The notes: a model not told the origin generated them from the letters alone. Counted from the first letter of the stretch, positions 25,857 through 34,725 are shown. The stretch is DNA of 64,000 bases from Streptomyces sp. T12 (GCF_028736035.1 NZ_CP117866.1:5208001-5272000), one strand, 5' to 3'. Numbers and translations: made by a program.

Positions 25857-26306
25857 CTACACCGCCATCAACGGGGCGTCCTCCCGCCACTTGAGGATCT
25901 TGTCGAAGCTCACTACGGCCCCGCTCCGGCCCGGCTTGTTGCCGATCTGGACGTGGTCCGCGAGTTCCTCGATGAGACAGAGCCCTCGCCCGTGCTCGGC
26001 GTCGGTGGCCGCCGGGCGCGGGGCGCGGGGCGGTGCGGTGAAGCCGGGGCCCGAGTCGGTGACCTCGATGTGGCATTTCTCGCCGTCGAGGTAGGCCGTG
26101 ACGCGGTAGGCCTGGGGGGAGCCGTCGGGCGCGGTGTCGCCGCCGTGCTCGACGGCGTTCGCGCAGGCCTCGCTGAGGGCGACGGAGAGGTCGTACGACA
26201 CATCGGGGTCGACACCCGCGGTCTCCATCGTGCCGATCAGCAACCGCCGGGCGAGCGGCACGCTCGCGGCTTCCCGCCGCAGATGGAGTGACCACCAGAT
26301 GCTCAT
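25857..26306 (-). CDS. HATPase_c ATP-binding protein (RsbW-like)
   Basis: A 149-residue single-domain GHKL ATPase, similar in kind to the protein at 12816. The N box reads VALSEACANAVEHGG, the G1 box IEVTDSGPGF, and the G2 box EHGRGLCLIEELAD. It probably acts as an anti-sigma factor or a switch kinase for a STAS protein; no partner is adjacent. The N-terminal MSIWWSLHLRREAASVPLARRLL is typical of the Streptomyces group. It is divergent from the copper-cluster membrane protein gene, 269 bases away. Confidence 0.85.
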   Translation of the reverse strand: MSIWWSLHLRREAASVPLARRLLIGTMETAGVDPDVSYDLSVALSEACANAVEHGGDTAPDGSPQAYRVTAYLDGEKCHIEVTDSGPGFTAPPRAPRPAATDAEHGRGLCLIEELADHVQIGNKPGRSGAVVSFDKILKWREDAPLMAV

Positions 26307-26575
26307 ACTCCAGCCTCCTGGCCGCGGCTCGACATACCGTTACGTATTGCCGCGAGTGCCCCGCTGTAAGCACTTCATTGACGTGATGCCGCCCATATGG
26401 TCGATGCGCCCATTCTGGAATCGGTGTATGTGGGTGTGGCCTACACCAGACGGTGATCTTTCGGTCGTACGGCTCCTATCTCATCTGTCTCCTCATACGG
26501 TCCCCAACCACCCGTAAGCCATCTTGCGGACCTGCCGTATGGCGGCCATGAGGCCAGTGCGATGATGAGCCCGCC

Positions 26576-27439
26576 ATGTCTGCCCCCCACCCGCGCACGG
26601 TGCGCTCCGGAAGTGATCTCCGGATACTGCGGGCCGCGGTGTTCGCCGCGGTCTGTGTCGTGCTGGCCGCGGTGGGGCACGTCCTGGGTTCCTGCGCCAC
26701 GATCCCGCTGTGGACGCTGGGCGCGGGGTTCCTCGGAGTTCTTCTGGTCACGGCGCCGCTCGCGGGACGTGAGCGTTCGCTGCCCGGGATCGCGGTGCTG
26801 CTCGCGGCCGGCCAGACCGTCCTGCACACGCTGTTCGGGCTCGGTCAGCACGGGGCGAGTGCCGGGGCGGCCACCGGGGCCTCCTCCGCTTCCGTCTCCG
26901 CTTCCGCCTCCCTGTCCGACGCCGCGCTCGTGGCGCAGGCGGCGCGGCTCGTCTGCGGGACCGCCACGGCGGCCATCAGCCCGGCCCGGGCCCAGCGGAT
27001 CCTCACCGAGGCGCGGATCGGCCCGGCCACCGGTGCGCATGCCTCACACCCGTCGACGGACACTCTGTCCACCGTCACGGACTCCGCCGCCGACTCCGGC
27101 GCTTCGCTGCTGCCGTCCCTGCCCATGCTGCTCGCCCACGTTCTCGCGGCGGTCGTCGCGGGCTGGCTGCTGCGGCGCGGGGACCTGGCCCTGCTGCGGA
27201 TCGTCGAGATGTCCGCGCTGTCGGCGCACTCGGTCGCCGAGGGGGCGTCCGTACGGTCCCTGCGCGGGGCGCTCGCGCTGGTGCGCGCGCTGCGTGCCGG
27301 GCTGCCGGGCGCGCCCGAGGCGGGCCCGCGCATCCAGTGCGCCGGATGGTTCGGCCCGGCCGAGCCCCGCACGCTCGCACTCCAGCACACGGTGATCCGG
27401 CGCGGCCCGCCGACCGCCGCACTCGTCCTCGCCGCCTGA
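26576..27439 (+). CDS. Integral membrane protein at the head of the copper cluster
   Basis: A 287-residue protein with four probable membrane helices (about 18-40, 45-62, 70-88, 178-198). Between helices 3 and 4 is a Ser/Ala/Thr-rich loop with a QHG motif. The C-terminal 80 residues are hydrophilic with a basic RRGDLALLRIVE start. Family not recognised. It stands 210 bases upstream of the ycnI gene, on the same strand as the copper genes, which suggests a role in copper handling by association only. Confidence 0.65.
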   Translation: MSAPHPRTVRSGSDLRILRAAVFAAVCVVLAAVGHVLGSCATIPLWTLGAGFLGVLLVTAPLAGRERSLPGIAVLLAAGQTVLHTLFGLGQHGASAGAATGASSASVSASASLSDAALVAQAARLVCGTATAAISPARAQRILTEARIGPATGAHASHPSTDTLSTVTDSAADSGASLLPSLPMLLAHVLAAVVAGWLLRRGDLALLRIVEMSALSAHSVAEGASVRSLRGALALVRALRAGLPGAPEAGPRIQCAGWFGPAEPRTLALQHTVIRRGPPTAALVLAA

Positions 27440-27649
27440 CACGACGCGACCGCCACTCCACCGACGTGGGGATGAGGGGCCGCCGTCGTGCGGCACGCGC
27501 GCGTGCCCGAGTTTCCGATCGAGGGACAGCTTCGTTCTGCCTTTCACGCTGCTTTCCCGCTGCTTTCCCACCTGATCGGGCACCCCTGCGCACGCGTACT
27601 CCTCTTCACCACCGGAATCTCGAATCTCACCCACAGTGGAGTGCTCCGA

Positions 27650-28387
27650 ATGAAGGCCTCTCGCATCGCCGCCGCCTGCGCCCTCGCCGGCACGGCCGTG
27701 CTCGCCCTGTCTGTCCCCGCTTTCGCCCACGTCAGCGTGCAGCCGGAGGGCACCGCCGCCAAGGGCGGTTACGCGGTCGTCGACTTCAAGGTGCCCAACG
27801 AGCGCGACAACGCCGAGACCACCAAGCTCGAGGTCAACTTCCCGACGGACCACCCGCTGGCCTCGGCGATGCCGGAGGCGATCAACGGCTGGGACATCGA
27901 GGTCACCAAGTCCAAGCTGGACAAGCCGATCGAGATGCACGGCGAGAAGATCTCCGAGGCGGTCACCAAGATCACCTGGACGGCCACCGGCAAGGGCATC
28001 AAGGCCGGCTTCTTCCAGAAGTTCCCGGTCTCCGTCGGCCAGCTCCCCGAGGACGCCGACGAACTGGTCTTCAAGGCGATCCAGACGTACTCCAACAAGG
28101 AGGTCGTGCGCTGGATCGAGGTCCCGCAGGACGGCCAGGAGGAACCGGAGAACCCGGCCCCGGTGCTCGAACTGTCCGCCGCCGAGGACGGCCACCACGG
28201 CTCGTCGTCGTCCGACAAGGCCTCCGACTCCGACGACGCCGAGGCCGCCTCCGCGAAGACCACCGCCGCCGAGCCCGCCGACGGCAGCGACACCACCGCC
28301 CGCGTCCTGGGCGTGGTCGGCATCGTCGTCGGCGCGCTGGGCGTGGCGTACGGCGTGATCGCCGGCCGTCGGCGCACCAACGCCTGA
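27650..28387 (+). CDS. ycnI: YcnI-type (DUF1775) copper-associated membrane protein
   Basis: A 245-residue exported protein. The signal peptide ends at PAFA, leaving mature His1 (HVSVQPEG), the N-terminal copper-brace histidine of YcnI proteins. The DUF1775 beta-sandwich spans about 27-160 (VDFKVPNERD, TWTATGKGIKAGFFQKFPVSVG). A Ser/Asp/Ala linker leads to a single C-terminal helix (VLGVVGIVVGALGVAYGVIAG) and a basic stop-transfer end. It should bind Cu(II) outside the membrane. ATG 27650 is fixed by the signal peptide. First of the ycnI-sco-ecuC-copCD-dtpA series. Confidence 0.88.
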   Translation: MKASRIAAACALAGTAVLALSVPAFAHVSVQPEGTAAKGGYAVVDFKVPNERDNAETTKLEVNFPTDHPLASAMPEAINGWDIEVTKSKLDKPIEMHGEKISEAVTKITWTATGKGIKAGFFQKFPVSVGQLPEDADELVFKAIQTYSNKEVVRWIEVPQDGQEEPENPAPVLELSAAEDGHHGSSSSDKASDSDDAEAASAKTTAAEPADGSDTTARVLGVVGIVVGALGVAYGVIAGRRRTNA

Positions 28388-28450
28388 CGCCCCTCCGGTT
28401 CACGGCGCGCGCCGGGGCACGCCCCCGGTGCGTGCCGGATCTCTCACAAC

Positions 28451-28494
28451 TGGGACGTTTTTCTGTGTGTAATGGGACATTTTCTATGTGTAAG
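28451..28494 (+). repeat. Two 22-bp direct repeats before sco
   Basis: Units 28451-28472 and 28473-28494 share TGGGAC, a T-rich core and TGTGTAA, with a one-base shift in the core. The block is unusually A/T-rich for this genome and ends ten bases before the sco start codon. A second direct repeat, TAAGAAGAC, brackets the start codon itself. It may be an operator or a translational control element. Confidence 0.6.
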
Positions 28495-28504
28495 AAGACT
28501 CGCC

Positions 28505-29158
28505 ATGCGTAAGAAGACCTTCGCCGCGGCCGCACTGCTCGCCGCCGCCACCCTGACCCTCTCCGCCTGCGGCAGCGGTGACGACAGCGCCCAGCCCGTC
28601 ACCGTGGTCTCCGAGGAGGCCGGGTCGGACAAGGCCGCCATCGTCCTCGACAAGCCGTTCGAGAAGCCCGACCTGGTCCTCACCGACACGAACGGCAAGA
28701 AGTACGACCTCCGCAAGGAGACCCGGGGCAAGCCGACGCTGATCTACTTCGGCTACACCAACTGCCCCGACGTCTGCCCGCTGACGATGAACAACGTCGC
28801 CGTCGCGAAGAAGCAACTGCCCAAGGCACAGCAGGACGAGCTGCGCGTCGTGTTCGTCACCACCGACCCGGAGCGCGACACCGCGTCCGCGCTCGGCAAG
28901 TGGCTCAAGGGCATCGACCCGCAGGTCGTCGGCCTGACCGGCGACTTCGACACCATCCAGGCCGGCGCCCGCACCCTCGGCATCTCCATCGAGCCGCCGC
29001 ACAAGGACAAGAACGGCAAGATGGTCTCCACCCACGGCACCCAGGTCGTCGCGTTCTCGCCGAAGACCGACGCCGGGTACGTGCTCTACACCGAGGACGC
29101 CACCGTCGACGACTACACCAAGGACCTCCCCAAGCTCATCAAGGGGGAGAAGCCGTGA
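28505..29158 (+). CDS. sco: Sco-family copper chaperone lipoprotein
   Basis: A 217-residue SCO1/SenC protein with a thioredoxin fold. The lipobox LSAC puts the lipidated Cys at 22. Copper ligands are the CPDVC pair (Cys87, Cys91) and His177 (STHGTQV). Known Streptomyces Sco delivers copper to the cytochrome oxidase CuA site and is needed for copper-dependent morphogenesis. ATG 28505 gives the correct lipoprotein signal; an in-frame ATG 33 bases upstream does not. Its stop overlaps the GTG of the next gene. Confidence 0.93.
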   Translation: MRKKTFAAAALLAAATLTLSACGSGDDSAQPVTVVSEEAGSDKAAIVLDKPFEKPDLVLTDTNGKKYDLRKETRGKPTLIYFGYTNCPDVCPLTMNNVAVAKKQLPKAQQDELRVVFVTTDPERDTASALGKWLKGIDPQVVGLTGDFDTIQAGARTLGISIEPPHKDKNGKMVSTHGTQVVAFSPKTDAGYVLYTEDATVDDYTKDLPKLIKGEKP

Positions 29159-29637
29159 GGCGTCTCGTCGCGCCCGTCGCGGTACTGACCGGGGCCCTGG
29201 TCCTCGCGGGCTGCGGATCCGGGGACACCCAGACCGACTCCCAGGCCGACTCCCAGGCCGGCTCCAAGGCGGAACTGTCCGTCAGCGACGCCTACATGCC
29301 GCAGCCGGTCTCGGACTCCATGGCGGCCGGCTTCCTGACGGTCACCAACAAGGGCGGTACGAAGGACGAGTTGACCTCCGTCACCAGCGACGTCGGCGAC
29401 GTGACCGCCCACGAGACCGTCGGATCGTCGATGCAGGAGGTCAAGGACATCGACGTCCCCGCGCACGGTCAACTCGTGTTCAAGAGCGGCGGCAGCCACC
29501 TGATGTTCGAGAAGCTGAAGCGCAAGCCCAAGCAGGGCGAGAAGGTGACCGTGCAGCTCCACTTCGCCGAGTCCGGCACGGTGACGGTCGAGATACCGGT
29601 GAAGTCCGCGACGTACAACCCGAAGACCGGACACTGA
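29155..29637 (+). CDS. ecuC: PCuAC-type extracytoplasmic copper chaperone (ECuC)
   Basis: A 160-residue lipoprotein (lipobox LAGC, Cys20) with one PCuAC domain (about 38-155). The Cu(I)-binding set is visible: AHETVGSSM gives His and Met, and GGSHLMF gives the HxM pair. The GTG start lies in a four-base GTGA overlap with the sco stop, so translation is coupled. ECuC passes Cu(I) to Sco or related apoproteins outside the membrane. Next gene begins 14 bases after its stop. Confidence 0.92.
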   Translation: MRRLVAPVAVLTGALVLAGCGSGDTQTDSQADSQAGSKAELSVSDAYMPQPVSDSMAAGFLTVTNKGGTKDELTSVTSDVGDVTAHETVGSSMQEVKDIDVPAHGQLVFKSGGSHLMFEKLKRKPKQGEKVTVQLHFAESGTVTVEIPVKSATYNPKTGH

Positions 29638-29650
29638 GGGAGAGATCGCC

Positions 29651-31822
29651 TTGACCCAGACCATCGCCCCCCGCGTCCGGCCCCGGGTGCTGCCGCATGT
29701 CCGGACCCTGGTGCTGCTGCTCCTGGCCGCCACCGGCCTGCTCCTCGCCGGTGCCGGGCCGGTCTCCGCGCACGCCGCGCTGACCGGCAGCGACCCCCAG
29801 CAGGGGGCGGTGGTCGACAAGGCCCCGACGCAGGTATCGCTGACCTTCTCCGAGAAGGTCGCCCTGTCCGACGACTCCCTGCGCGTGCTCGACCCCAAGG
29901 GCAAGCGCATCGATCGCGGCGACCCGGCCAACCTCAGCGGCACGACGTACGCCGTGAAACTCCACAGCGGTCTGCCCGACGGCACCTACACCGTCACCTA
30001 CCAGGTGGTGTCCGAGGACAGCCATCCCGTCGCCGGCGCCTACACCTTCTCCATCGGCGCCCCCTCCCAGACCACCGTCTCCGTCTCCGGCCAGACGGCG
30101 GGCGGCGGGATCGTCGGCGCGCTCTACGGGTTCGGGCGGTACGTGTCGTACGCCGGCTTCATCGTCATGGTCGGCGCCGCCGCCTTCGTGCTCGCCTGCT
30201 GGCAGCGCGGGTCGGGCGTGCGGGCGCTCCAGCGGCTCGTCGTCTCCGGCTGGCTGGCGCTGACCGCCGCCACGCTCGGGCTGCTCCTCCTGCGCGGCTC
30301 GTACACCAGCACCGGCAAGGTCGGCGACATCTTCGACCTCGACCTGCTCGGGCAGGTGCTGCAGACCAAGACGGGCGCGGCCCTGGTCTCCCGGCTGCTG
30401 CTGCTCGCCGCCGCGGCGCTGTTCATCGCCGTGCTGTTCGGGGCGTACGACAAGCGTGAGGAAGAGGAGAAGCAGGACCTGACCTTCGGGCTCGCGATCG
30501 GCGGGACCGTGGTGGCGACGGGGCTCGCGGCGAGCTGGGCGATGTCCGAGCACGCCTCGACCGGGCTCCAGGCCGGGATCGCGATGCCGGTCGACGTCGT
30601 CCACCTGCTGGCCGTCGCCGGCTGGCTCGGCGGGCTCGCCGCACTGCTCGTGGCGCTCTACCGGGCGCCCGCGGACACACCGGTCGACGCCTCCGCCGTA
30701 CGACGGTTCTCACGCGTCGCCTTCGGCAGCGTGCTCGCGCTGGTCGCGACCGGGATCTACCAGTCGTGGCGGCAGCTCGGATCGTGGTCGGCGTTCACCG
30801 GGACGCGGTACGGGCAGTTGCTGCTGGTCAAGATCGGGCTCGTGGTGCTGCTGGTCGGGATCGCGTGGATCTCGCGGCGGTGGACGGCGCGGCTGGCGGA
30901 GGCCGTCGTGGTGAAGCGGCGGGAGGCGAAGGACGCGGCTGAGGGCGAGAAGGGGGCGGTCGGGGGCGCGGCGGACACGGGCGCGGGTGTCACGGGCGCG
31001 GGTGTCACGGGCGAGAGCGGGACAGACGCGGTCCAAGACGTCGAGGGTGTCGAGGACGTGGAGGGCGAGGACGGGGACGTGGAGGGCGAGGACGAGGCTG
31101 TCGAGGGCGCGCGGGAGCGTGCCACCGCGCGGGCCACCACCTCCGCATCCACCTCTACCTCCGTCTCCGTCTCTGCCTCCGGCAAGAAGGGCGCCTCGGT
31201 CGCCGTGTCCGGCAGCAAGGGCGGCGAAGCCCAGGGCGGCGACTCCCGGCGCGCCGCCCAGCTCGCCCGGCAGCAGGCCGCGATCGACACGGCGCGGCAG
31301 AAGCAGCAGCGGGACGCCGACCCGAACAGGTTCGGACTGCGCCGCTCGGTGCTCGCCGAGGCGGGCGTCGCCGTCGTCCTGCTCGCCGTCACCACCATGC
31401 TGACGTCGACCGAACCGGGGCGAACGGAGGAGGCGGCCAGGGCGGCCACGTCGGCCTCGTCCGCCGACGCCTCGGCGACCGGGGCGCTGACCCTGGACAT
31501 GTCCTTCGACACCGGCGGCGAGGACGGCAAGGGCGTCGTACGGATCGACCTCGATCCCGCGCGCGTGGGCGGCAACGAAATGCACGTCTACGTGGAGCGG
31601 CCCAACGGCCGCGCCTTCGACGTCCCCGAGGTGAAGGTCGCCTTCACCCTCGAGTCGCAGGACATCGGTCCGCTGCCCGTGGTCCCCGACCACATCACCA
31701 CCGGACACTGGTCGGCGACCGGAGTGCAGATCCCCATGGCGGGCGAATGGAAGATCGCCGTCACCGTGCGGACCTCCGACATCGACCAGACCACCGTCTC
31801 CAAGAACGCGCAGATCGGCTGA
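29651..31822 (+). CDS. CopC-CopD copper transport fusion protein
   Basis: A 723-residue protein beginning with TTG at 29651, well placed after GAGGGAGAG. The signal peptide ends near VSAHA, leaving a mature N-terminal His, as in CopC. The CopC domain runs to about residue 138. The CopD part has eight or so membrane helices (about 160-420), interrupted from about residue 425 to 545 by an acidic then Ser/Thr-rich low-complexity loop with short repeats (VTGAGVTGE, VEGVEDVEGED). A ninth helix (SVLAEAGVAVVLLAVTTML) and a C-terminal YtkA/FixH-like domain follow. It probably imports copper across the membrane. Dtp peroxidase gene follows after eight bases. Confidence 0.88.
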   Translation: MTQTIAPRVRPRVLPHVRTLVLLLLAATGLLLAGAGPVSAHAALTGSDPQQGAVVDKAPTQVSLTFSEKVALSDDSLRVLDPKGKRIDRGDPANLSGTTYAVKLHSGLPDGTYTVTYQVVSEDSHPVAGAYTFSIGAPSQTTVSVSGQTAGGGIVGALYGFGRYVSYAGFIVMVGAAAFVLACWQRGSGVRALQRLVVSGWLALTAATLGLLLLRGSYTSTGKVGDIFDLDLLGQVLQTKTGAALVSRLLLLAAAALFIAVLFGAYDKREEEEKQDLTFGLAIGGTVVATGLAASWAMSEHASTGLQAGIAMPVDVVHLLAVAGWLGGLAALLVALYRAPADTPVDASAVRRFSRVAFGSVLALVATGIYQSWRQLGSWSAFTGTRYGQLLLVKIGLVVLLVGIAWISRRWTARLAEAVVVKRREAKDAAEGEKGAVGGAADTGAGVTGAGVTGESGTDAVQDVEGVEDVEGEDGDVEGEDEAVEGARERATARATTSASTSTSVSVSASGKKGASVAVSGSKGGEAQGGDSRRAAQLARQQAAIDTARQKQQRDADPNRFGLRRSVLAEAGVAVVLLAVTTMLTSTEPGRTEEAARAATSASSADASATGALTLDMSFDTGGEDGKGVVRIDLDPARVGGNEMHVYVERPNGRAFDVPEVKVAFTLESQDIGPLPVVPDHITTGHWSATGVQIPMAGEWKIAVTVRTSDIDQTTVSKNAQIG

Positions 31823-31830
31823 ACCGCACC

Positions 31831-33192
31831 ATGGCTGACCAGTCCATTCCGGAGGCCCGTACCCCTGGGACTCCCCAGACGCCCCAGGCTTCCCAGGCTT
31901 CCCGGACTCCCGAGACGGCACTTAATGGCGAGACCGCACTTAATGGCGGCCTTCCAGAAGGCGCCTCCCACAAGGACGGCATTTCGCGGCGACGGCTGCT
32001 CGGAACCGCCGGTGCCACCGGGCTTGTACTCGGTGCGGCCGGCGGGGCCGTGGGATACGCCGCCCGGCCGGCCGAGGCGACACCGCTCGCCTCGCTGGGC
32101 GCCGATCAGGTGATGTTTCACGGGAAACATCAGCCCGGCATCCTCCAGCCGCTCCAGGCGCGCGGCCACGTTGTCGCCTTCGACCTCGCGGCGGGCGCGG
32201 GCCGTAAGGAGGCGGCGGCATTGCTGCGCCGTTGGTCGGAGACGGCACGACGACTGATGGCGGGCGACGCCGCCAAGCAGGACGACACCGATGTGGCCCG
32301 GGACGCCGGGCCGTCGTCCCTGACGATCACCTTCGGCTTCGGGCACAGCTTCTTCGCGCGAACCGGCCTGGAGAAGCAGCGCCCGGTCTCCCTGGACCCG
32401 CTGCCCGACTTCTCCTCCGACCAGCTCGACAAGGCGCGCAGCAACGGCGACCTGTGGGTGCAGATCGGCGCCAATGACGCCCTGGTCGCCTTCCACGCCC
32501 TGCGCGCGATCCAGAAGGACGCCGGCCAGGCCGCCAAGGTGCGGTGGCAGATGAACGGCTTCAACCGGTCGCCGGGTGCCACCGCGCACCCGATGACGGC
32601 GCGCAACCTGATGGGCCAGATGGACGGCACGCGCAATCCGAAGCCGACGGAATCCGACTTCGACCAGCGCATCTTCGTGCCGGAGTCCGGTTCGAAGGAC
32701 CCCGCGTGGATGGCAGGCGGCTCCTACGCCGTCGTACGCCGCATCCGCATGCTTCTCGACGACTGGGAGCAGCTCTCGGTCAAGGAGCAGGAGGACGTCA
32801 TCGGGCGCCGCAAGTCCGACGGGGCACCGCTGTCCGGGGGCACCGAGACGACCGAGATGGACCTGGAGAAGACGGACAAGGCAGGGAACCTGGTCGTTCC
32901 CCTCAACGCCCACGCCCGCATCACCCGGCCCGACCAGAACGGCGGCGCGGCAATGTTGCGGCGCCCCTTCTCGTACCACGACGGCATCGACGCGGACGGG
33001 GTGCCCGACGCGGGGCTGCTGTTCATCTGCTGGCAGGCCGACCCACTGCGCGGCTTCGTCACCGTCCAGCGCAAGCTCGACCGCGGTGACGCACTGTCGA
33101 AGTTCATCCGGCACGAGGCGAGCGGGCTGTTCGCGGTGCCGGGCGGAGCAGCGGAGGGCGAGTACGTGGGGCAGCGGTTGCTGGAGGGGTGA
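31831..33192 (+). CDS. dtpA: Tat-exported DyP-type haem peroxidase DtpA
   Basis: A 453-residue dye-decolourising peroxidase. The Tat motif SRRRLLG (residues 52-58) precedes the hydrophobic core, after an unusually long, Thr/Pro/Ala-rich N-region. The distal GxxDG motif is GQMDG with Asp265; the proximal His is probably H361 in NAHARI. In Streptomyces, DtpA is exported by Tat and required for maturation of the copper radical oxidase GlxA and for morphogenesis. The copper genes upstream (gap of eight bases) fit that role. A single-mismatch parS site lies inside the gene at 32115-32128. Confidence 0.93.
   Translation: MADQSIPEARTPGTPQTPQASQASRTPETALNGETALNGGLPEGASHKDGISRRRLLGTAGATGLVLGAAGGAVGYAARPAEATPLASLGADQVMFHGKHQPGILQPLQARGHVVAFDLAAGAGRKEAAALLRRWSETARRLMAGDAAKQDDTDVARDAGPSSLTITFGFGHSFFARTGLEKQRPVSLDPLPDFSSDQLDKARSNGDLWVQIGANDALVAFHALRAIQKDAGQAAKVRWQMNGFNRSPGATAHPMTARNLMGQMDGTRNPKPTESDFDQRIFVPESGSKDPAWMAGGSYAVVRRIRMLLDDWEQLSVKEQEDVIGRRKSDGAPLSGGTETTEMDLEKTDKAGNLVVPLNAHARITRPDQNGGAAMLRRPFSYHDGIDADGVPDAGLLFICWQADPLRGFVTVQRKLDRGDALSKFIRHEASGLFAVPGGAAEGEYVGQRLLEG
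32115..32128. promoter_or_regulatory. parS-like site inside dtpA (one mismatch)
   Basis: GTTTCACGGGAAAC differs from the Streptomyces ParB site GTTTCACGTGAAAC at one central base. Flanking symmetry extends it (GAT...ATC). It encodes Met-Phe-His-Gly-Lys-His in the peroxidase frame. Confidence 0.6.
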
Positions 33193-33298
33193 GCTGGGTT
33201 GGGTTCGGCACATCCCGTGAGCCGGCGTCCGGATCCCCCTTGGCGCGGCCGGGTGAGATATGTCCACCGCGTTTCGCAAGGCCCATTAGGGTGAGGTC

Positions 33299-34231
33299 AT
33301 GCCAGCGAGCTATGCCTATCTCGGCCCCGAGGGCACCTTCACCGAAGTCGCCCTGCGCACGCTTCCCGAGGCCGCGACCCGGGAGCTGATCCCGTACGTG
33401 TCCGTGCAGTCCGCGCTCGACGCGGTGCGCGTCGGCGAGGCCGAGGCCGCCTTCGTACCGATCGAGAACTCCGTCGAGGGCGGTATCACGACCACGCTCG
33501 ACGAGCTGGTCGCGGGCGCGCCGCTGATGATCTACCGCGAGGTGCTGCTCTCGATCACCTTCGCGCTGCTGGTCAGGCCCGGCACCAAGCTGTCGGACAT
33601 CAAGACGGTCTCCGCGCACCCGGCCGCCCAGCCGCAGGTACGCAACTGGATGAAGAAGAACCTCCCGGACGCCCACTGGGAGTCGGCCGCCTCGAACGCG
33701 GACGCCGCGCGCCTGGTCCAGGAGGGCCAGTACGACGCCGCCTTCGCCGGCGAGTTCGCGGCCGCCCGGTACGGCCTGGAGGCCCTGGAGACCGAGATCC
33801 ACGACGCGCAGAACGCCCAGACACGGTTCGTGCTGGTGGGCCGGCCGGCCCGGCCCGCGGCGCCGACCGGCGCGGACAAGACGTCCGTGGTGCTGTGGCA
33901 GCGCGACGACCATCCCGGTGGGCTGCGCGACCTCCTGGGCGAGTTCGGCACGCGCGGCATCAACCTGATGCTGCTGCAGTCCCGGCCGACCGGCGCGGGC
34001 ATCGGCAACTACTGCTTCTGCATCGACGCCGAGGGCCATGTCTCCGACCGCCGGGTGGCCGAGGCGCTGATGGGGCTGAAGCGGATCTGCCTGGAGGTGC
34101 GGTTCCTGGGCTCGTATCCGCGCGCAGACCTGAAGCCGGGGAATGTGCAGGCGCCGCGCCAGGGGACGTCGGACGAGGCGTTCGTGTCGGCGGCGGACTG
34201 GGTGGCACGGTGCCAGGACGGGCGGTTCTGA
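33299..34231 (+). CDS. pheA: Prephenate dehydratase
   Basis: A 310-residue monofunctional enzyme converting prephenate to phenylpyruvate in phenylalanine synthesis. The catalytic domain (1-180) starts ASYAYLGPEGTFTE and contains VPIENSVEGGITTTLD and the Thr-containing NAQTRFVLVG motif. The C-terminal ACT domain (about 195-285) has the regulatory DHPGGLRDLLGEFGTRGINL and the LQSRPTGAGIGNY variant of the ESRP phenylalanine-binding motif, so feedback inhibition by Phe is likely. The ATG is preceded by TGAGGT. Adjacent to serS but separated by 589 bases. Confidence 0.95.
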   Translation: MPASYAYLGPEGTFTEVALRTLPEAATRELIPYVSVQSALDAVRVGEAEAAFVPIENSVEGGITTTLDELVAGAPLMIYREVLLSITFALLVRPGTKLSDIKTVSAHPAAQPQVRNWMKKNLPDAHWESAASNADAARLVQEGQYDAAFAGEFAAARYGLEALETEIHDAQNAQTRFVLVGRPARPAAPTGADKTSVVLWQRDDHPGGLRDLLGEFGTRGINLMLLQSRPTGAGIGNYCFCIDAEGHVSDRRVAEALMGLKRICLEVRFLGSYPRADLKPGNVQAPRQGTSDEAFVSAADWVARCQDGRF

Positions 34232-34324
34232 GCGGCCCGTGACGAGAGCCTGGACCGGCCCGTGGCGGCCGGTTCCGACCGGCTCCCGCGCAGGTTTCAC
34301 GCCAGTACTACCAGCTTATTGTCG

Positions 34325-34663
34325 TTATCCACAGGCGTTATCCACAGGTACTCTTCTCGACCTGGGGACAAGTCGACAAGCAAGGGTGAGGCTGTCGACA
34401 AATCACTCTCCGAGCCACCTCGGCGTCCACCATCGAGCAAGTCACCCTTCGTCCACTCTTTTCCTTTGGGCAATCCTTTGGGGCGACCGCTTTCCACTCG
34501 AAAGTGCGGATGGATAGGGTTTGTCCTGGGAATCCTCGACTTGCTCGGCACATTGCGGAGTGATCAATTCCGACATCCACAGTCCATCCACACACCCTGT
34601 GGATAACTCTTCCCCGACTGGGGATCCCTGTGGACAACCGCGGCCCAAATCCCGTTCTCCACA
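34325..34663. promoter_or_regulatory. Cluster of DnaA boxes upstream of serS
   Basis: Strong boxes are TTATCCACA at 34325-34333 and 34338-34346 (13 bases apart, same orientation), TTATCCACA on the minus strand at 34598-34606, and TTGTCCACA on the minus strand at 34629-34637. Weaker ones are CCATCCACA (34584-34592), TTCTCCACA (34655-34663), ACATCCACA (34573-34581) and single-mismatch minus-strand boxes at 34363-34371 and 34393-34401. The two dense groups flank an A/T-richer middle. DnaA binding is inferred from consensus. Confidence 0.75.
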
Positions 34664-34725
34664 AGGGAATCGGGTCAACTGGCCGCCTCGCGCCTGCCCC
34701 GTTCCAGGGAGTGAGACGCCTTTTA

